Shown here piece by piece: positions 5,615-7,587 of a DNA stretch of 7,587 nucleotides. Position numbers and translations under genes: made by a program. Each line of letters starts with the position of its first letter. The first letter of the stretch is position 1. This DNA is from Mycobacteriaceae bacterium. Lineage in GTDB: Bacteria; Actinomycetota; Actinomycetes; Mycobacteriales; Mycobacteriaceae. The stretch spans positions 1-7,587 of the forward strand of contig JABFVX010000354.1 in the NCBI GenBank assembly GCA_013362555.1, in the 5' to 3' direction. Below the pieces are notes generated by a model. That model made no database searches, was not told the DNA's origin, and was given only the letters and a program-made list of their open reading frames with translations.

Positions 5615-6706
5615 TCAGCGTGTTTCGAAACGAGTGCCGTCAGGAGTCGCGCTGAAGAAATAGACGTGGGCGAAGTCCGGGTACAGGCGGATGCGGGCGC
5701 CTCGCTCGGGCGGGTCGCGCCAGTCGGCTCGGGCCACCACCGGATGCTCGGCGTTCGGGTCGCCGGCGCCCGCGGCGACCCGGCCGTAGATGAAGGCGTC
5801 CGAGCCGAGCTCCTCGACCACGTCGACCTCGACTTCGACCCCCAGGCTGCCCACCTCGAAATGCTCGGGCCGGATGCCGACCACGACTTCCGCGTGCCCG
5901 GCGGCGAGAATGTCGCGAGGCACCGGAATTATCCAATCGCCCAGTGAAACAGCACGATCCGCAATCGGAAGCGTGAACAGGTTCATCGCGGGCGAGCCCA
6001 TGAAGCCCGCGACGAACAGGTTCGCCGGACTGCGATACAGCTCCCGCGGACTCGCGCACTGCTGCAACACCCCGTCGCGCAGCACGGCGACCCGGTCTCC
6101 CATGGTCATCGCCTCCACCTGGTCGTGCGTGACGTAGACCGTGGTGGTGCTCAATTGCCTTTGCAACTGGGCGATCTGGGTGCGGGTCTGCACCCGCAGC
6201 CGGGCGTCCAAGTTCGACAGCGGCTCGTCCATCAGGAACACCTTGGGGCGCCGCACGATTGCCCGACCCATCGCGACGCGCTGCCGCTGTCCGCCGGACA
6301 GGTCCTTCGGCCTGCGGTCCAGATACGGCTCCAGGTCGAGCATGGCCGCGGCCGCGAGCACGCGCTGCGCGCGTTCGGCCTTGCCGACCTTCGCGATCTT
6401 CAGTGCGAAGCCCATGTTCTCGGCCACGGTCATATGCGGATAGAGGGCGTAGTTCTGGAACACCATCGCCACGTCGCGCTCGCGCGGATCCGCGGCCGTG
6501 ACGTCGCGGTCGTCGATGAGGATGCGGCCGGAGCTCACCGGTTCCAGCCCCGCCAGCAACCGCAGCGAGGTGGACTTGCCGCATCCGGACGGGCCGACCA
6601 GAACCAGGAATTCTCCGTCCGCCACGGCCAGGTCCAGGCGGTCCAGGGCAGGACGCTCGGTATCGGTGTAGTTGCGGGTCGCCTGCTCGAAAGTCACGGA
6701 GGCCAT
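5615..6706 (-). CDS. ugpC: ABC transporter ATP-binding protein, UgpC/MsiK/SugC type
   Basis: The 363-residue ATPase subunit belongs to the MalK-like CUT1 group that powers import of sugars, sugar oligomers or glycerol-3-phosphate at the cytoplasmic membrane. All nucleotide-binding elements are intact: Walker A GPSGCGKST (38-46), Q-loop Gln84 in FQNYALYPHM, signature LSGGQRQR (136-143), Walker B VFLMDE (156-161), D-loop SNLDA and switch His194 in YVTHDQ. GFMGSPAMNLF opens a C-terminal TOBE/regulatory region, with GIRPEHFEV typical of MalK-type proteins. No permease or solute-binding gene is in the window, so it may be a shared ATPase like Streptomyces MsiK, or its partners may lie elsewhere. 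The symbol names the family; substrate is not determined. The ATG at 6706 has TAGCTT exactly 6 nt upstream, suggesting a leaderless transcript. The SDR gene follows 77 bp downstream. Confidence 0.9.
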   Translation of the reverse strand: MASVTFEQATRNYTDTERPALDRLDLAVADGEFLVLVGPSGCGKSTSLRLLAGLEPVSSGRILIDDRDVTAADPRERDVAMVFQNYALYPHMTVAENMGFALKIAKVGKAERAQRVLAAAAMLDLEPYLDRRPKDLSGGQRQRVAMGRAIVRRPKVFLMDEPLSNLDARLRVQTRTQIAQLQRQLSTTTVYVTHDQVEAMTMGDRVAVLRDGVLQQCASPRELYRSPANLFVAGFMGSPAMNLFTLPIADRAVSLGDWIIPVPRDILAAGHAEVVVGIRPEHFEVGSLGVEVEVDVVEELGSDAFIYGRVAAGAGDPNAEHPVVARADWRDPPERGARIRLYPDFAHVYFFSATPDGTRFETR

Positions 6707-6712
6707 GGATGC

Positions 6713-6718
6713 AAGCTA
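6713..6718 (-). promoter_or_regulatory. -10 hexamer of a leaderless promoter for the ABC ATPase
   Basis: On the minus strand TAGCTT is followed by GCATCC and then the ATG at 6706, a TANNNT-N6-ATG arrangement. The expected -35 position (about 6736-6741) carries no TTGACA-like hexamer but overlaps the first unit of an 11-bp-period direct repeat. Confidence 0.6.
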
Positions 6719-6732
6719 CCCCCTCGCAACGC

Positions 6733-6762
6733 GAGTTCAGTGGCAGTTCAGGCAAAGAACTC
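6733..6762. promoter_or_regulatory. helically phased direct repeat and inverted repeat upstream of the ATPase gene
   Basis: AGTTCAG occurs at 6734-6740 and 6745-6751, an exact 7-bp direct repeat with 11-bp period. On the minus strand it reads CTGAACT, N4, CTGAACT. GAGTTC at 6733-6738 is also matched by GAACTC at 6757-6762 as an inverted repeat. The 7+4 bp spacing is the form bound by OmpR/PhoB-family response regulators. The repeat covers the -35 region of the ATPase promoter, where such activators often bind. The regulator is inferred only. Confidence 0.4.
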
Positions 6763-6771
6763 AAACCCCCT

Positions 6772-6820
6772 CCAGAATGACCCGTGGAGTGCGTTGGACG
6801 CACGTCATGGGTCATCCTGG
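6772..6820 (-). repeat. 49-bp palindromic intergenic element, copy D
   Basis: Outer arms are CCAGAATGACCC (6772-6783) and GGGTCATCCTGG (6809-6820), with one mismatch. Inner arms are TGGAGTGCG (6785-6793) and CGCACGTCA (6799-6807), with two mismatches, around the loop TTGGA. T6771/A6821 adds a pair. The loop reads TCCAA on the minus strand, so this copy is inverted relative to copies A and B. Its reverse complement shares the subfamily features of copy B. It lies in the divergent ATPase/LLM region. Confidence 0.85.
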
Positions 6821-6868
6821 ACGCTGTCTCGACGCTGTCATGGGCCGCGGGCAGGGGCACGGATGACC

Positions 6869-6874
6869 TACAGT
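6869..6874 (+). promoter_or_regulatory. -10 hexamer of a leaderless promoter for the LLM oxidoreductase
   Basis: TACAGT precedes the ATG at 6881 by exactly 6 nt (CGAAGG). The alternative in-frame ATG at 6863 would have AGGGG (6853-6857) as its ribosome binding site, so the two signals favour different starts. Confidence 0.5.
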
Positions 6875-6880
6875 CGAAGG

Positions 6881-7587
6881 ATGACGCGACCGATCCGCAT
6901 CGGTGTCCAGCTGCAACCTCAGCACGCGCCCGAATACCGCCTCATTCGCGACGCGGTCCGGCGCTCGGAAGACGCCGGGGTGGACATTGTCTTCAACTGG
7001 GACCACTTCTACCCACTCACCGGTGACCCGGACGGCGCGCACTACGAATGTTGGACGATGCTCGGAGCCATCGCCGAGCAGACCGAGCGGGTGGAACTGG
7101 GGGCGCTGGTCACGTGCGTCGGGTACCGGAACCCGGATCTGCTGGCGGACATGGCCCGCACGGTGGACCACATCAGCGGCGGCCGACTGATCCTCGGCAT
7201 CGGCGCGGGCTGGTTCGAAAAAGACTATGCCGCCTACGGATACGATTTCGGCACGCCGGGCAGCAGGCTGGCCGGGCTGCGGGAAGGCCTGGAGCGCATC
7301 ACCTCCCGCTGGAAGCTCCTCAATCCCGCACCCACCAGAAACATTCCGATCCTGATCGGCGGCGGCGGCGAGCGCAAGACGTTGCGGCTGGTGGCCGAAT
7401 ACGCCGATATCTGGCACTGCTTCCCCGGTCTCGACGCCCTGCGGCACAAGTCCGCCGTCCTCGCCGAACACTGCGAAGCCGTCAACACCGACCCGGCGCG
7501 AATCGAGCGCTCCACCTCCTGGCCGGGCCCGCAGGAGGCGCCCGCCTACGTCGAAGCCGGTTTCACCCAGTTCACCGTGGGCTTCAG
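6881..7587 (+). CDS. LLM class (F420-dependent type) oxidoreductase, 3' end outside window
   Basis: The reading frame is open from the ATG at 6881 to the window edge, giving 235 complete codons and no stop. The protein is a luciferase-like monooxygenase family TIM barrel (PF00296). It begins RIGVQLQPQHAPEYRLIRDA and contains FNWDHFYPL, the signature ARTVDHISGGRLILGIGAGW and NIPILIGGGGERKTLRLVAEYADIW, all typical of the family. This subgroup in mycobacteria and Nocardia is usually annotated as F420-dependent and resembles M. tuberculosis Rv0953c as I recall it. F420 rather than FMN use is inferred. Full-length relatives are about 280 aa, so roughly 45 residues should be missing. The ATG at 6863 (six more residues, MTYSRR) is an alternative start with a better Shine-Dalgarno. 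It diverges from the ATPase gene, with repeat copy D between them. Confidence 0.88.
   Translation, partial: MTRPIRIGVQLQPQHAPEYRLIRDAVRRSEDAGVDIVFNWDHFYPLTGDPDGAHYECWTMLGAIAEQTERVELGALVTCVGYRNPDLLADMARTVDHISGGRLILGIGAGWFEKDYAAYGYDFGTPGSRLAGLREGLERITSRWKLLNPAPTRNIPILIGGGGERKTLRLVAEYADIWHCFPGLDALRHKSAVLAEHCEAVNTDPARIERSTSWPGPQEAPAYVEAGFTQFTVGF

Noticed and set aside
6863..6881. ATG at 6863 as the definite start of the LLM oxidoreductase
   Set aside because: It is possible, with AGGGG upstream, but the family pattern begins near the ATG at 6881, which also has TACAGT exactly 6 nt before it. I kept it only as an alternative.

Overview
The window looks like chromosomal DNA from a high-GC, mycolic-acid-type actinomycete, most likely Nocardia or a close relative. 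The grounds are strong G/C bias at third codon positions, GTG and TTG starts, several starts that look leaderless, an acyl-CoA dehydrogenase closely resembling mycobacterial FadE5, and an F420-type luciferase-like oxidoreductase. The genus is inferred, not proven.

Layout from left to right: a small class I SAM-dependent methyltransferase (+, 83-694) converges on an alpha/beta hydrolase (-, 722-1318). A 265-bp divergent region (1319-1583) separates the hydrolase from fadE5 (+, 1584-3431) and carries most of the visible regulatory signals. A perfect 58-bp palindrome (3443-3500) follows fadE5. Next comes a secreted DUF4185-type protein (+, 3612-4703), which converges on a short-chain dehydrogenase (-, 4761-5537). 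Upstream of that, on the same strand, is an orphan UgpC/MsiK/SugC-type sugar-import ATPase (-, 5615-6706). It diverges from an LLM-type flavin/F420 oxidoreductase (+, from 6881) that runs off the right edge. No intergenic stretch exceeds 300 bp. I see no tRNA, rRNA, CRISPR array, transposase or phage gene.

The genes are single-gene metabolic units with little evident pathway linkage: lipid beta-oxidation (fadE5), redox enzymes (SDR, LLM), sugar uptake energisation (ATPase) and uncharacterised enzymes. The only plausible co-transcribed pair is the ATPase and the SDR, and the SDR may also have its own promoter.

The most unusual content is between the genes. Four copies of one 49-bp imperfect palindrome (arms 12+9, loop 5) occupy four of the seven intergenic spaces and are absent from all genes. 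Two of them form a recognisable subfamily in opposite orientations, which suggests a dispersed, once-mobile element. Five of the seven genes have a TANNNT hexamer 6 or 7 nt before an RTG start, the signature of leaderless transcription. fadE5 instead has a conventional leader with paired TetR-like operators.
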